A DNA stretch of 39,221 nucleotides from Fontibacterium subtropicum (GCA_965235415.1 CBDDXD010000006.1:1-39221); one strand, 5' to 3'; shown: positions 1-9,556, counted from the stretch's first letter. A program made the numbers and translations. The notes: generated by a model from the letters alone, not told the origin.

Positions 1-428
1 ACCCTATTTTAGGTTTTAACCATTTACATCAAGGAACAGATTTTGCAGCGCCAATTGGTACACCTGTGATGGCATCAGGATCAGGTACAGTAGAGTATGT
101 GGGATGGAAAGGTGGATATGGAAAATACATTTCAATCCGTCATAGTGCTGTGTATCAAACGAATTATGCACATCTTCAAGACTATGCAAAAGGAATTAGA
201 CGAGGAGCTAAAGTTCAACAAGGACAAATTATTGGGTACTCAGGAAATACCGGAAGTTCCACAGGACCCCATTTACATTATGAAGTTGTAGTTAATGGGA
301 AGAAAGAAAATTCGCAAACTTTAAAGCTACCTTCCTCTGCTCCACTAGAGGGAAATAATAAAAATTTCTTTGAAATACAAAAACGAAATATTGATAATTT
401 AATTTTAGAGAGCGCTAAAAAGAAATAA
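1..428 (+). CDS. M23 family metallopeptidase, 3' end (5' truncated by window)
   Basis: This is the C-terminal LytM/peptidase M23 domain of a zinc endopeptidase that cuts peptidoglycan cross-bridges in the periplasm. The frame is open from base 3, so the gene starts before the window. The visible zinc-site motifs are HQGTDFAAP (the HxxxD motif, around bases 33-59) and the later HLHYE. The glycine-rich core between them (GWKGGYGKYISIRH) is also typical. A tail of about 45 residues follows the domain. The 3' end overlaps the convergent DUF4167 gene as annotated, but that overlap may be artificial (see that entry). Family assignment is firm; whether this is an active hydrolase or a NlpD/EnvC-type activator cannot be told without the N-terminus. 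Confidence 0.9.
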   Translation, partial: PILGFNHLHQGTDFAAPIGTPVMASGSGTVEYVGWKGGYGKYISIRHSAVYQTNYAHLQDYAKGIRRGAKVQQGQIIGYSGNTGSSTGPHLHYEVVVNGKKENSQTLKLPSSAPLEGNNKNFFEIQKRNIDNLILESAKKK

Positions 429-880
429 TAAATTTTAAGATTTTTTAAGAATTGCCTTCGTTTTGATCTTGAGCTGATATTTGCAACTGTTTCTTGCGGC
501 TCATCTAAATGAACACCTGGGATTTTATTGATAATTTCTGTTGTCTCAGAAGGGACTTCTGCCGTTGATCCATTTCTTTCAGATCTGTTCTGAGGTGGAG
601 CTATTCTTATGTAATGATCTGCATGCTGATAATAATTCTCAGCTAAAATAATATCTCCAGATGCAAGGGCTTCTCTTGCAAGATTATTATACTTTTCAAC
701 TAACTTATATGCGCCATGGGCTGACCCATTGTTTCTATACCCGTTATTTCCATTATTATTAAATGAGTGTTCTATGTTTTGAGATCTATTAGTTCTAAAA
801 CCACCACTACTTGGTCTTCTCATTCCACCACCGCTTCTTTGATCAGGACGTCTTCTTGGTCTTCTTACAAAACTATTCAT
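278..880 (-). CDS. DUF4167 domain-containing protein, probable artefactual C-terminal extension
   Basis: A protein of the alphaproteobacterial DUF4167 family, recognised by the basic RRPRRRPDQRSGGG start and the conserved core AREALASGDIILAENYYQHADHY. The function is unknown; the Arg/Gly/Asn-rich N-terminus suggests nucleic-acid contact, which is inference. ATG at 880 is preferred over a TTG one codon upstream. The last 55 or so codons (below about base 441) read as hydrophobic nonsense antisense to the M23 gene. At the A6 run (bases 441-446), one more A would give a natural end, FLKKS-stop, with no overlap of the M23 gene. The gene lies 130 nt downstream of prmC on the same strand. Confidence 0.8.
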   Translation of the reverse strand: MNSFVRRPRRRPDQRSGGGMRRPSSGGFRTNRSQNIEHSFNNNGNNGYRNNGSAHGAYKLVEKYNNLAREALASGDIILAENYYQHADHYIRIAPPQNRSERNGSTAEVPSETTEIINKIPGVHLDEPQETVANISSRSKRRQFLKNLKIYYFFLALSKIKLSIFRFCISKKFLLFPSSGAEEGSFKVCEFSFFPLTTTS

Positions 881-1013
881 CAATTATTAGATTTAAAATT
901 ATTATTTATTGTTTGATTATTTTTAATTTAATTTCAGGGAAGAACTTAAACTTCCATAAATGTCATTTAATGTCAATTCTTAGTAATTATTATGGTTATT
1001 ATTATAATATTTT

Positions 1014-1864
1014 TTAAAGTTTAGTTGCTAATAAACAACGAACTTGTTTGTTAATTAAAGTATATTTATCTAAAATTTTAAAGCGTTTTATTTTTAAATA
1101 TTTCGCTAATATATGAAACTGATTATCACCAATTTCAAGTGCTAGCAAACCATTTATTTTTAAAATTTTTGAAGCCAAGTCTATAATTTTTAATAAAAAA
1201 TCAACTCCCTGAACCCCGCCTTGTAAAGCAATTTTTGGTTCATAAAGCTTAATATCTAAATTTAAATTCTTTAATGAAACATCTGGTAAATATGGAGGGT
1301 TTGATACAATAATATCAAATTTTTTATCAAATTTTATCTCTTCTAAATTAATGTTTTTAAACAATGCACGAGTGTTAACTTTTTGAGAGATAGAATTAAT
1401 CTTTGCAATTGCAATTGCTTTTTTTGATTTATCTATTCCAATTCCTTTAGCTTTAATTAACTCTTTTAATAAAGATATTAAAATACATCCAGAACCTGTT
1501 CCTATGTCTAAAATATTTAAAAAAAGTTTCTTATTATTTAAATGAGATAATATTAAATCGATTAACACCTCTGTCTCAGGTCTTGGTATTAGAACGGAGC
1601 GATCAACATAAAAATTTGTACTCCAAAATTCTTTATTATTTAAGTATATAGGCAATGGGCTCTTTATTTACCCTTCTGTTTATTAATTTCTGCAGTTCTT
1701 CAGTTTTATTATGATGAAAAATTTTCTTTTAATTTAGAATAAATACTTTCCCTTGGAATATTTATTAAATGAGAGACTAATATCTCAGAATCTAATCTAG
1801 AGTTTAAATTGTTACTTTTTTTTAACTCTTGTTCTGCAAAAGCTATTGCTTCATTAACTAACAT
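1014..1864 (-). CDS. prmC: Peptide chain release factor N5-glutamine methyltransferase PrmC, two frameshifts
   Basis: PrmC (HemK) methylates the glutamine of the GGQ motif of release factors, using SAM. The long fragment (1014 to about 1655) carries the SAM motif LDIGTGSGCI, the catalytic SNPPYLPD and the terminal domain. The N-terminal helical domain is present but in other frames. ATG at 1864 (MLVNEAIAFAEQELKK) reads to a break at the run of five A's at 1717-1721. A second frame then gives TEELQKLINRRVNKEPIAYI, and another shift near 1640 leads into NKEFWSTNFYVDRSVLIPRPETE. The repaired length is about 283 codons, normal for the family. The start lies 4 nt after the prfA stop, so enzyme and substrate are co-transcribed. 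Both breaks sit in A/T runs, so sequencing error is the likelier explanation. Confidence 0.88.
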
Positions 1865-1868
1865 AAAT

Positions 1869-2945
1869 TTATATCTTTAAATTCTCTAGTTGCTCCTCTT
1901 GGAATTGAATTTGAATGGCATCAGATAATTCTTTAAATGCATCTCCAGCTAAAAAATCTGTTAACTTATAAAGCGTCATATTGATCCTATGATCCGTTAC
2001 TCTTCCTTGCGGAAAATTATAAGTTCTAATCCTTTCAGATCTATCCCCTGTTCCAATCTGACTCTTTCTCGCCTTAGCTCTTTCACTTTCCTGCTCTGAT
2101 CTTTGTAAATCGTAAAGTTTTGATCTTAAAATTTTTAAAGCTTTAGCTTTATTTTTATGTTGTGATTTTTCATCTTGTTGAGAGACAACTATTCCTGATG
2201 GAATATGCGTTACTCTAACTGCACTATCCGTTGTGTTTACTGATTGTCCGCCTGGACCGCTTGATCTAAAAACATCTATCCTTAAATCTGCATCATTAAT
2301 TTTCACATCAACTTCTTCAGCTTCTGGTAAAACTGCAACAGTTGCTGCTGACGTATGAATTCTTCCTTGCGTTTCTGTATCAGGAACTCGCTGAACTCTA
2401 TGAACACCTGACTCAAATTTTAATTTTGAAAAAACATTTCGTCCTACGATAGATGCAATGATTTCTTTGTAACCACCCCCCTCGCTGTTTGATAAATTTA
2501 TAATTTCAACTTTCCAACCATTTAATACTGCAACTTTTTGATACATATTGAATAGATCAGCCGCAAATAAAGCAGCTTCCATACCGCCTGTTCCCGCTCT
2601 TATTTCAATAATTGCGTTCTTTTCATCTGCTTCATCTTTTGGAAGTAAGAAAACTTTTAGTCTTTTTACACACTCTTCTTCTTGCTGTTTTAAATCCTTA
2701 AGTTCTTTCTCAGCCATCTCATAAAATTCTTTATCCGTAGATTTATCCTCTAAAATATTTTTAGTGCTCTTTAAATCTTCTAAAACCTTTAAATAATTTT
2801 TGGCATAACTTATTATTTCATTAAGATTTGAGTATTCTTTTGAATTACTAACAAACTCATCTTTTTTAAGATCAGGTTTTGCTAAAATACTTTCTAGCTC
2901 ATTGAATCGACTTACGATGTTCTCAACTTTATCTATGGGGATCAT
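1869..2945 (-). CDS. prfA: Peptide chain release factor 1
   Basis: RF1 recognises UAA and UAG stop codons on the ribosome and triggers peptide release. The 358-residue length is typical. The GGQ catalytic motif is at residues 232-234 within SSGPGGQSVN. The codon-reading PxT tripeptide appears as PDT at 188-190 in RVPDTETQGR, marking RF1 rather than RF2. The N-terminal coiled coil is at about residues 5-100. It lies between ispG (6 nt upstream) and prmC (4 nt downstream), in a tight minus-strand operon with its own modifying enzyme. Confidence 0.97.
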   Translation of the reverse strand: MIPIDKVENIVSRFNELESILAKPDLKKDEFVSNSKEYSNLNEIISYAKNYLKVLEDLKSTKNILEDKSTDKEFYEMAEKELKDLKQQEEECVKRLKVFLLPKDEADEKNAIIEIRAGTGGMEAALFAADLFNMYQKVAVLNGWKVEIINLSNSEGGGYKEIIASIVGRNVFSKLKFESGVHRVQRVPDTETQGRIHTSAATVAVLPEAEEVDVKINDADLRIDVFRSSGPGGQSVNTTDSAVRVTHIPSGIVVSQQDEKSQHKNKAKALKILRSKLYDLQRSEQESERAKARKSQIGTGDRSERIRTYNFPQGRVTDHRINMTLYKLTDFLAGDAFKELSDAIQIQFQEEQLENLKI

Positions 2946-2951
2946 TTAAAT

Positions 2952-4058
2952 TTAAAGGGCTTGATTTCTAATTTGCTCAGCTTTTTTTTCAACAAGACCT
3001 ACAATGTGCTCAATAATTTTTTCACTTGGGACTTTATGATCTTGAAGGCCCGATAAGTAAATCATATTATTTCCCTTGCCTCCTCCCGTTAGACCAATAT
3101 CTGTTTGCGATGCTTCACCTGGTCCATTTACAACACAGCCGATGATGGACAATGTCAAAGGCTCTTTAATATGTGATAACCTTTGCTCTAATATTTCAAC
3201 TGTTTTAATAACCTCAAATGCTTGTCTTGCACAAGATGGGCAAGAAATTATTTTAACTCCTCGATTTTTTAAATTTAAACTTTTTAATATCTCAAGTCCT
3301 GCCTTAACTTCATTTACCGGATCTGATGAAAGTGAAATTCTAATTGTATCACCAATCCCTTCACTTAGTAACATTCCAATTCCAATTGAAGACTTAATTG
3401 TTCCTGCAAAATAACTGCCAGCCTCTGTTATTCCAAGATGTAGTGGATAATCACATTTTTTAGAAAGCTGTCTGTAGGCATTAACAGCAAGGAAAATATC
3501 TGAAGCTTTAACGCTTATTTTAAAATTAAAAAAATCTAAGTCTTCTAAAATTTTAATATTACGATCTGCACTTTCAACTAATGCCTCAGGACATGGCTCT
3601 TTATATTTTTCCAATAAATCTTGCTCTATGGATCCACCATTAACCCCAATTCGAATTGAGCAATTAAAATCCTTTGCTGCTTTGACAATTTCTTTTACTC
3701 GATCTTTTGATCCAATGTTTCCAGGATTTATTCTAAGACAACTTGCGCCTGCTTCTGCAGCCTCAATTGCCCTTTTATAATGAAAATGAATATCTGCAAC
3801 GATTGGAACGTTTGCATGTTTTACAATCTCTTTTAATGCTTTTGTAGATTCCTCATCTGGGCAAGAAACTCTAACAATATCAGCTCCAGCTTCAGCAATT
3901 TGATTTATTTGTAAAATCGTCGCTTTTGCATCGGTTGTTAAAGTATTTGTCATGGATTGGACTGATATTGGAGCGTCACCACCAACATAAACGTTGCCAA
4001 CTTTAATTTTTTTTGTCTTTCTTCTTTTAATTTCCCTGAAAGGTCTAATGCTACTCAT
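2952..4058 (-). CDS. ispG: 4-hydroxy-3-methylbut-2-enyl diphosphate synthase (flavodoxin)
   Basis: IspG (GcpE) reductively opens methylerythritol cyclodiphosphate to HMBPP in the non-mevalonate isoprenoid pathway, using a 4Fe-4S cluster. The three cluster cysteines are at 273 and 276 (CPSC) and 308 (GCVVNGPGE), with the cluster-associated Glu at 315. The N-terminal TIM-barrel half is intact (QSMTNTLTTDAKAT, VADIHFHYKRAI). The 368-residue length is normal for a short bacterial form. ATG start, 5 nt after lysC, in the operon lysC-ispG-prfA-prmC. Confidence 0.97.
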   Translation of the reverse strand: MSSIRPFREIKRRKTKKIKVGNVYVGGDAPISVQSMTNTLTTDAKATILQINQIAEAGADIVRVSCPDEESTKALKEIVKHANVPIVADIHFHYKRAIEAAEAGASCLRINPGNIGSKDRVKEIVKAAKDFNCSIRIGVNGGSIEQDLLEKYKEPCPEALVESADRNIKILEDLDFFNFKISVKASDIFLAVNAYRQLSKKCDYPLHLGITEAGSYFAGTIKSSIGIGMLLSEGIGDTIRISLSSDPVNEVKAGLEILKSLNLKNRGVKIISCPSCARQAFEVIKTVEILEQRLSHIKEPLTLSIIGCVVNGPGEASQTDIGLTGGGKGNNMIYLSGLQDHKVPSEKIIEHIVGLVEKKAEQIRNQAL

Positions 4059-4063
4059 AAAAT

Positions 4064-5275
4064 TTAATCTAAATCGAATGCAGTATGAATAGCAACCACA
4101 GCTTTTTGCGTTTGCATTTCATCTATTAAAACAGAAATTTTAATTTCTGAAGTTGATATCACTAAAATATTTATATTTTGATCTGATAATGCTTTAAACA
4201 TTTTAAAAGCAACACCTGGATGTGTAATCATTCCAGCTCCAACAATTGAAACTTTAGCAACCTTGTCATCAAAATTAATTTTTTCAAATTTTAAATTACT
4301 ATTTTTTTTTATAAGATTTACTGATTTATCTAAATCTTCTCTTTTAATAGTAAATGTAACATCAGTTTTTTTATTATCAGCCGATACGTTTTGTACAATC
4401 ATATCAACGCTAATATTATTCTCATACAAAGGCTTAAAAATACTCGCTGCAATTCCTGGTCTGTCTTCAACGCCAATTAAGGTTATTTTCGCATCATCTT
4501 TTGAATAGGCAACTCCAGTAATTACTTTATCGTATGAGATTTTATCATCACTTGTAATGCTTGTGCCTTTATTATTTGTAAAAGTTGAGCGCACATGAAT
4601 TTCAACATCATTCATCATTCCTTGCTGTACAGAATTACTTTGCATAACTTTTGCACCTAAGGATGCCATCTCCAACATCTCTTCATAGGAAATTTTATCA
4701 ATTTTTTTTGCTTTAGGATTAATAGCTGGGTTGGTTGTGTATACTCCATCTACATCTGTATAAATTTCACAATAATCAGCTCCAATACATTTTGCTAAAG
4801 CTACCGCTGAGGCATCAGATCCACCTCTACCTAATGTTGAAAGCCTAAAATCTTTTGAAACTCCTTGAAATCCTGGAACCACGGGAGTCTCACCTTGCTG
4901 TAATGACTTGTTAAGTTTTGTAGTTTCTATTGAAACAATTCTTGAGTTAGAATGAAAACCCTCTGTTACAATTGGAATCTGCCAGCTTAACCATGATCTC
5001 GATTTAAGACCCATTTTTTTTAAAGCACCTGCAAATAAAGTCGATGTCACTTGCTCCCCTGTTGAAAGCAAAGCATCATATTCCTCAACATCAAAATTTT
5101 GATCTATTTCTTTTGATTTTTTTATTAAATCATTAGTAACACCTGACATTGCAGACACCACCACCACAACTTGATGACCTTCATCGACCTTACTTTTAAT
5201 GAGTTTTGCGGCGTTCAAAATTCTTTCTATATTTGCAACCGACGTGCCACCAAACTTAACTACAATTTTACTCAT
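4064..5275 (-). CDS. lysC: Aspartate kinase
   Basis: Aspartokinase phosphorylates aspartate, the first step toward lysine, threonine, methionine and diaminopimelate. The kinase domain opens with KFGGTSVANIERI and contains GRGGSDASAVALA and the YTDVDGVYTTNP signature. Two ACT regulatory domains fill the C-terminal third, beginning near ITLIGVEDRPGIAASIF and VSIVGAGMITHPGVA. Feedback control by lysine and threonine is therefore expected from family knowledge. The 403-residue length matches single-function alphaproteobacterial enzymes. It heads the minus-strand operon and is divergent from ubiG, with 67 nt between the starts. Confidence 0.97.
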   Translation of the reverse strand: MSKIVVKFGGTSVANIERILNAAKLIKSKVDEGHQVVVVVSAMSGVTNDLIKKSKEIDQNFDVEEYDALLSTGEQVTSTLFAGALKKMGLKSRSWLSWQIPIVTEGFHSNSRIVSIETTKLNKSLQQGETPVVPGFQGVSKDFRLSTLGRGGSDASAVALAKCIGADYCEIYTDVDGVYTTNPAINPKAKKIDKISYEEMLEMASLGAKVMQSNSVQQGMMNDVEIHVRSTFTNNKGTSITSDDKISYDKVITGVAYSKDDAKITLIGVEDRPGIAASIFKPLYENNISVDMIVQNVSADNKKTDVTFTIKREDLDKSVNLIKKNSNLKFEKINFDDKVAKVSIVGAGMITHPGVAFKMFKALSDQNINILVISTSEIKISVLIDEMQTQKAVVAIHTAFDLD

Positions 5276-5342
5276 GAAAGCTAATTAATATCTTAAAAAT
5301 TTAGATTTATAATTACTCCTATGTTAAATATTTCGCAACAAA

Positions 5343-6083
5343 ATGAACATAGATAATAAAAATAATCCAACGGCCGATCTTCAGGAAATAAATAAATTCT
5401 CAAAAATGGCTTCTGAATGGTGGGATCCAAATGGAAAATTTGCACCGCTTCATAAATTTAATCCTATTAGACAAGAATATTTAGTTGATAAAATTAAAAA
5501 TCATTTTGGAATTTTACCGAATGGCTCTTATCCATTTAAAAACTTAAAATTATTAGATGTTGGATGTGGTGGTGGATTAATTGCAGAACCCATGACTAGA
5601 CTTGGTGCAAAAGTAACTGGTATCGATGCCTCTGAAAAAAATATTAATGTTGCAAAATTTCATGCTGAACAAATGGATTTGAAAATTAATTATTTAGCAA
5701 CAACTCCTGAAAATTTAAATGAGCAGTTTGATGTTATTTTATGTTTAGAAATTATTGAACACGTTGCAGATGTAGATTTATTTATTCAATCATGCGCTAA
5801 ATTATTAAAAAAAAATGGGATCATATTTTTTGCAACACTTAATAGAACAGCTAAATCATTTTTATTTGCAATTGTTGGAGCTGAATACATATTAAATTGG
5901 CTACCTAAAGGAACTCATGATTGGAATAAATTTTTAAAACCTAGTGAAGTCATTTCAACAGCTTTAAAATATCAATTAGAATTTAAAGAAAAAATAGGTT
6001 TTAAGTTTAATATTTTTTCAAGGGAGTGGCAAAAAAGTAAAGATATGGATGTTAACTACGCAGTAAGTTTTAAAAAAAATTAA
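5343..6083 (+). CDS. ubiG: Ubiquinone biosynthesis O-methyltransferase UbiG
   Basis: UbiG carries out the two SAM-dependent O-methylations of ubiquinone synthesis. The glycine-rich SAM motif I is LDVGCGGGL (residues 71-79), followed by the acidic GIDASEKNI. The N-terminal SKMASEWWDPNGKFAPLHKFNPIR block is diagnostic of UbiG, and CLEIIEHVADVDLFI is the post-II motif. At 246 residues it is full length. It is divergent from lysC and its stop codon overlaps that of the convergent DUF1178 gene. Confidence 0.96.
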   Translation: MNIDNKNNPTADLQEINKFSKMASEWWDPNGKFAPLHKFNPIRQEYLVDKIKNHFGILPNGSYPFKNLKLLDVGCGGGLIAEPMTRLGAKVTGIDASEKNINVAKFHAEQMDLKINYLATTPENLNEQFDVILCLEIIEHVADVDLFIQSCAKLLKKNGIIFFATLNRTAKSFLFAIVGAEYILNWLPKGTHDWNKFLKPSEVISTALKYQLEFKEKIGFKFNIFSREWQKSKDMDVNYAVSFKKN

Positions 6084-6514
6084 GCGTTTTCTTTTGGAAC
6101 CCAAGGAATAGTTGCAACATCAATTCCTTCCTCTTGTAACTCTTTAGTTTCCTCTAACGTTGCATTGCCATAAATATTTCTTTTCTGCTTTTTATCATAA
6201 TGAATGGATCTAACTTCAGATACAAACTTATCACCTACATACTCAGCATTTTTTGCAACATAATCATTTAACTCTCTAATTTTACTTTTTACATTTTTTA
6301 AAAATTCTTTTTTTTGCTCAGTATCTTTTTGAGTTGAAGATGTTTTAGAAGTTGCAACGCTTGGGGCCATTATACTTTTTTTTACAGTTTTTGAGCTTCC
6401 ACAAACGTAGCAATTAATTAAATTCTTCTTAAGTAATTTTTCATATTCACTAGAATTTTGAAACCAACTTTCAAAAGTCTCACCGCATGAACATTCAAGA
6501 TTATATTTAATCAT
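6080..6514 (-). CDS. DUF1178 family protein
   Basis: A 144-residue member of the DUF1178 family, recognised from the start MIKYNLECSCGETFESWF and the CYVCGSSKTVKKSIMAPSV segment. Four cysteines (two near the start, two in CYVC) form a probable zinc ribbon. The C-terminus (NATLEETKELQEEGIDVATIPW) is also conserved in the family. Function is unknown. It is convergent with ubiG, with 4 bases shared at the stops. The ATG is 38 nt beyond the stop of the DUF3833 gene upstream on the same strand. Confidence 0.9.
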   Translation of the reverse strand: MIKYNLECSCGETFESWFQNSSEYEKLLKKNLINCYVCGSSKTVKKSIMAPSVATSKTSSTQKDTEQKKEFLKNVKSKIRELNDYVAKNAEYVGDKFVSEVRSIHYDKKQKRNIYGNATLEETKELQEEGIDVATIPWVPKENA

Positions 6515-6552
6515 ATCTCTAATGTAGGTACGTTCGTGTTAATTTCAATATG

Positions 6553-7110
6553 TTAATTTTTATTAAAGAATAGAATTACTTTACCCAAGGTAATTCCAAA
6601 TTTAGACATGGTTGCAATATTCACTAAATAATTATTATCTTGTAAAAACATCCAATCATCAAAACTTACTTTATATTTACTGTTACCGATTTGGAGAGCA
6701 AAATCATACTTCCAGTTAAAAGCGTTGCCAGAAGTTGCCCCTGACGCAAGGCCTATAACTCCATCTGCATACCCTTGATATTGATTGGTGCCAATTTTTT
6801 CTAACTTCCACTCACGGTATTCCTTAGTACCATCATCGTAAATAAAATTTTCTTTCATCACTAAGTATTTTCCATCCCAAGTTCCATCAATATCTACTTT
6901 AAAACTTTTTTTAATGTTACCAAATCGATCTTCAAATACACCGCGTGCTACAGTTTTTCCTTTAAAATATTCCTCTAGCTTAAATACAGGTTTATTATTT
7001 TGAAATTGTTCTAATTTCATAGATGAAGAACATTGTGTTACACTAAAAAAAACAAAAAATATAAATAATATTTTAAGATTTTTATTTAAAAATTTTGTAA
7101 TAATTTTCAT
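6553..7110 (-). CDS. DUF3833 family lipoprotein
   Basis: A DUF3833-type protein with a lipoprotein signal: basic start, hydrophobic stretch LKILFIFFVFFSV and lipobox VTQC followed by SSS. The mature part carries the family core (FKLEEYFKGKTVARGVFEDRFG, VDIDGTWDG, GTKEYREWKL, SFDDWMFLQD). Members look like small beta-barrel, lipocalin-like envelope proteins; the role is unknown. ATG at 7110 is chosen over a TTG at 7122. Even so, the start lies inside the 3' end of the upstream mutT-like gene (29 nt overlap), which suggests translational coupling. Confidence 0.85.
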   Translation of the reverse strand: MKIITKFLNKNLKILFIFFVFFSVTQCSSSMKLEQFQNNKPVFKLEEYFKGKTVARGVFEDRFGNIKKSFKVDIDGTWDGKYLVMKENFIYDDGTKEYREWKLEKIGTNQYQGYADGVIGLASGATSGNAFNWKYDFALQIGNSKYKVSFDDWMFLQDNNYLVNIATMSKFGITLGKVILFFNKN

Positions 7111-7492
7111 AAATTCTATCAAAAATAATCTGACTGCCTGGTAAATATTTAAACTGTTTAATATCTTTGCGATTTAACCAACGCAATTGTTGTTTTTCTT
7201 TAAGTTTAATCTTTCCTGTCCAAAATTCTACCAGATAAATCATCATTATAATTACAGTATTTTTATAACGATGAGTGACAAGATCAATATTGTCCAAATT
7301 GTCTTTTTCTATAGTAACGCCTATTTCCTCATATAATTCTCTCACTGCACAATCCTCAAAGGACTCGTGGGTTAATAATTTTCCTCCTGGCAGTTCCCAA
7401 TACCCACTTAAAAATTTACCCTCTGGTCTGCTAGTAATTAAAATCTTATTAGACTTTTTAAGCAAACAACATGAGACAAAAGTTTTTTTCAT
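7082..7492 (-). CDS. mutT: Nudix hydrolase, MutT-like (8-oxo-dGTP diphosphatase type)
   Basis: A 136-residue Nudix enzyme. The Nudix box GX5EX7REUXEEXGU is complete: G at GGKLLTHE, then ESFEDCAVRELYEEIGV. The N-terminal ILITSRPEGKFLSGYWELPGGK resembles MutT proteins that clean 8-oxo-dGTP from the nucleotide pool. The substrate is inferred from family resemblance only. It overlaps the downstream lipoprotein start on the same strand and diverges from the Old Yellow Enzyme gene. Confidence 0.88.
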   Translation of the reverse strand: MKKTFVSCCLLKKSNKILITSRPEGKFLSGYWELPGGKLLTHESFEDCAVRELYEEIGVTIEKDNLDNIDLVTHRYKNTVIIMMIYLVEFWTGKIKLKEKQQLRWLNRKDIKQFKYLPGSQIIFDRIYENYYKIFK

Positions 7493-7565
7493 AAATATTT
7501 AATTATAACAAAATTGACATTCCTCACTATGCTACTTATATAACATTTCAATCTAACAAAAACAT

Positions 7566-8666
7566 ATGCCAACAATCTTTGATAATTTAAAAATAGGCAA
7601 TCTAACACTTCCAAATAGAATTATTATGGCTCCGCTTACTCGGATGCGAAGTAAACAACCAGGTAATATTCCTTGGGAATTAAATGCAACTTATTATGCA
7701 CAACGAGCATCGGCAGGATTTATTTTAACAGAAGCAACTCAAGTTTCTCAGCAAGGTCAGGGCTATCCTGGAACGCCTGGAATTCATAGCAAAGAACAAG
7801 TGCAAGGATGGAAGTTAGTAACTGATGCAGTTCATAAAAATGGAGGTCATATTTTTTTACAGTTGTGGCATGTGGGAAGAATTTCTCACTCATCTCATCA
7901 ACCGAATAATAGTTTACCAGTTGCACCATCTGCGATAGCTGCAAAAAATTCTGGAACATTTACCGCTGATTGGAAACCAACTGCTATTTTAACTCCACGA
8001 GCATTAGAAGCATCTGAGCTTCCAGGAATTATTCAAGATTATGTAAATGCTGCAAAAAATGCAAAGGACGCTGGTTTTGATGGAGTGGAAGTTCACATGG
8101 CAAATGGATATTTACTTGATGAATTTTTGCAAGATGGAAGTAATAAAAGAACAGATGAATTTGGTGGTTCCATTCAAAATAGAGTTAAATTTCCAATGCA
8201 AGTATTAGATGCTGTTATTAATGTTTTTGGAAAAGATAGAGTTGGCGTGAGGCTTTCTCCCTATGGAACATTTAATGATATGAGCGACTCTAATCCTATT
8301 GAATTATTTACCCACGTTATTGATCAATTAAATCAAAGACAAATTGCATTTCTTGATATGATTGAACCTAGAGCAACTTCAGCTGGAGGTGGTGATGATG
8401 TAAATGAAAATGCTCCATCAACCACAAAATTATTTAGAAAAAAATTTAAAGGAATTTTTATCTCTGCTGGCGGCTATAAGACGGAAGATGCAAAAAAAGC
8501 AATTGAAACTGGCGAAGTAGATGCTGTGGCATTTGGTAGAATTTTCATTGCAAATCCAGATTTGCCAAAACGTATTAAAACGAATGCAGCTTTAAATCCC
8601 TATGACCGCTCAACATTTTATGGTGGTAATGAAAAAGGTTATACAGATTATCCAGTTCTAAGCTAA
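7566..8666 (+). CDS. Old Yellow Enzyme family FMN-dependent alkene reductase
   Basis: A 366-residue NemA/OYE-type NADH:flavin oxidoreductase that reduces activated C=C bonds or nitro compounds. The barrel starts with IMAPLTRMRS (FMN contact). HMANGYLLDEFLQDGSNKR holds the His and Asn of the substrate-binding HxxN pair, and FGGSIQNR and the late VAFGRIFIANPDL phosphate-binding part are in place. The gene stands alone between a divergent Nudix gene and a convergent CDF exporter. Physiological substrate unknown; probably detoxification of electrophiles. Confidence 0.93.
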   Translation: MPTIFDNLKIGNLTLPNRIIMAPLTRMRSKQPGNIPWELNATYYAQRASAGFILTEATQVSQQGQGYPGTPGIHSKEQVQGWKLVTDAVHKNGGHIFLQLWHVGRISHSSHQPNNSLPVAPSAIAAKNSGTFTADWKPTAILTPRALEASELPGIIQDYVNAAKNAKDAGFDGVEVHMANGYLLDEFLQDGSNKRTDEFGGSIQNRVKFPMQVLDAVINVFGKDRVGVRLSPYGTFNDMSDSNPIELFTHVIDQLNQRQIAFLDMIEPRATSAGGGDDVNENAPSTTKLFRKKFKGIFISAGGYKTEDAKKAIETGEVDAVAFGRIFIANPDLPKRIKTNAALNPYDRSTFYGGNEKGYTDYPVLS

Positions 8667-8670
8667 AATT

Positions 8671-9556
8671 TTAAACAGGATCAATGTGAGTCATTAGGTT
8701 TAAAACCCTAGAACTGCGCATCACTCTATTTCTTGCTTCAACTGCAATGGCATGGCCCTCTGCAACTGTCAGGTCACCTTTAACCTCAATATGAACATCT
8801 GCAATAATACTATCACCAACTTTTCTTGTTCTTAAATCATGTACATTTATAACTCCTGGAGTTTCTAAAATTATTTTTTTAATTTTTTCAACTTCATCAG
8901 TGTCAGCTGCCTTATCGGTTAAAGCATGGATGGCTTCATAACTAAAAGACCAGCCCATTTTTAAAATCATCACACCTACAATGATTGCGGCAATTAAATC
9001 AAAGCTATGATAACCCAGTAAATTAAAAATAATTCCAATTGCAACAATTAAAGATGATGCAGCATCAGAACGAGCATGCCAAGCATTAGCCATAAGCAAA
9101 CTTGATTTAGCTCTTTTTGCAATATTTAAAAGATAACGAAATAATAATTCTTTAACTGCTAAACAAATAATTGAAGCATATAAGGCTGTGATATGAACCG
9201 TTGCAATCTCATCTGCACTATCAAGTTTTTTACCAGCACTCCAAATCATAGCACCACCTACAAACAATAAAAGTAGATCCTAAAAATAAACCTACAGCAT
9301 TTTCATATCGATAATGACCATAATTGTGATCATCATCTGGGGGATTTAAAGATTTCTTGCTAGTAATTAAAACCAGCAAATCTGAAAACATATCAGCTAA
9401 AGTATGAAGTCCATCTGCAATCAGCCCTGAAGATTTAGAAAATAAACCTACAACAATTTGGAAAATAACTAAAAAAAAATTAACAATAACACTGGTCCAA
9501 GTGCTTTTATTTGCAACTTTTCTTTTTCTTACATAGTTGGATAAAGATTCAGACAT
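8671..9556 (-). CDS. Cation diffusion facilitator (FieF/ZitB-like) metal exporter, one frameshift
   Basis: A CDF family divalent-metal/proton antiporter in the inner membrane. The N-terminal part (9556 to about 9265) holds TM1-3, with HTLAD in TM2. The C-terminal part (from about 9267) has the TM5 motif HARSD followed by a cytoplasmic ferredoxin-like domain (VINVHDLRTRKVGDSIIADVHIEV). HxxxD pairs in both TM2 and TM5 suggest zinc-type specificity. The frames join at bases 9261-9267, where GLFLGSTFIV must run into GGAMIWSAGKK; one base is extra there, next to a short A run. Repaired length is about 295 residues, normal for the family. Single break with both halves well conserved: probably a sequencing error. 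Confidence 0.9.

Noticed and set aside
811..1017. Plus-strand ORF between the DUF4167 gene and prmC.
   Set aside because: It is antisense to the DUF4167 start and AT-rich spacer, with no family resemblance and no ribosome binding site.
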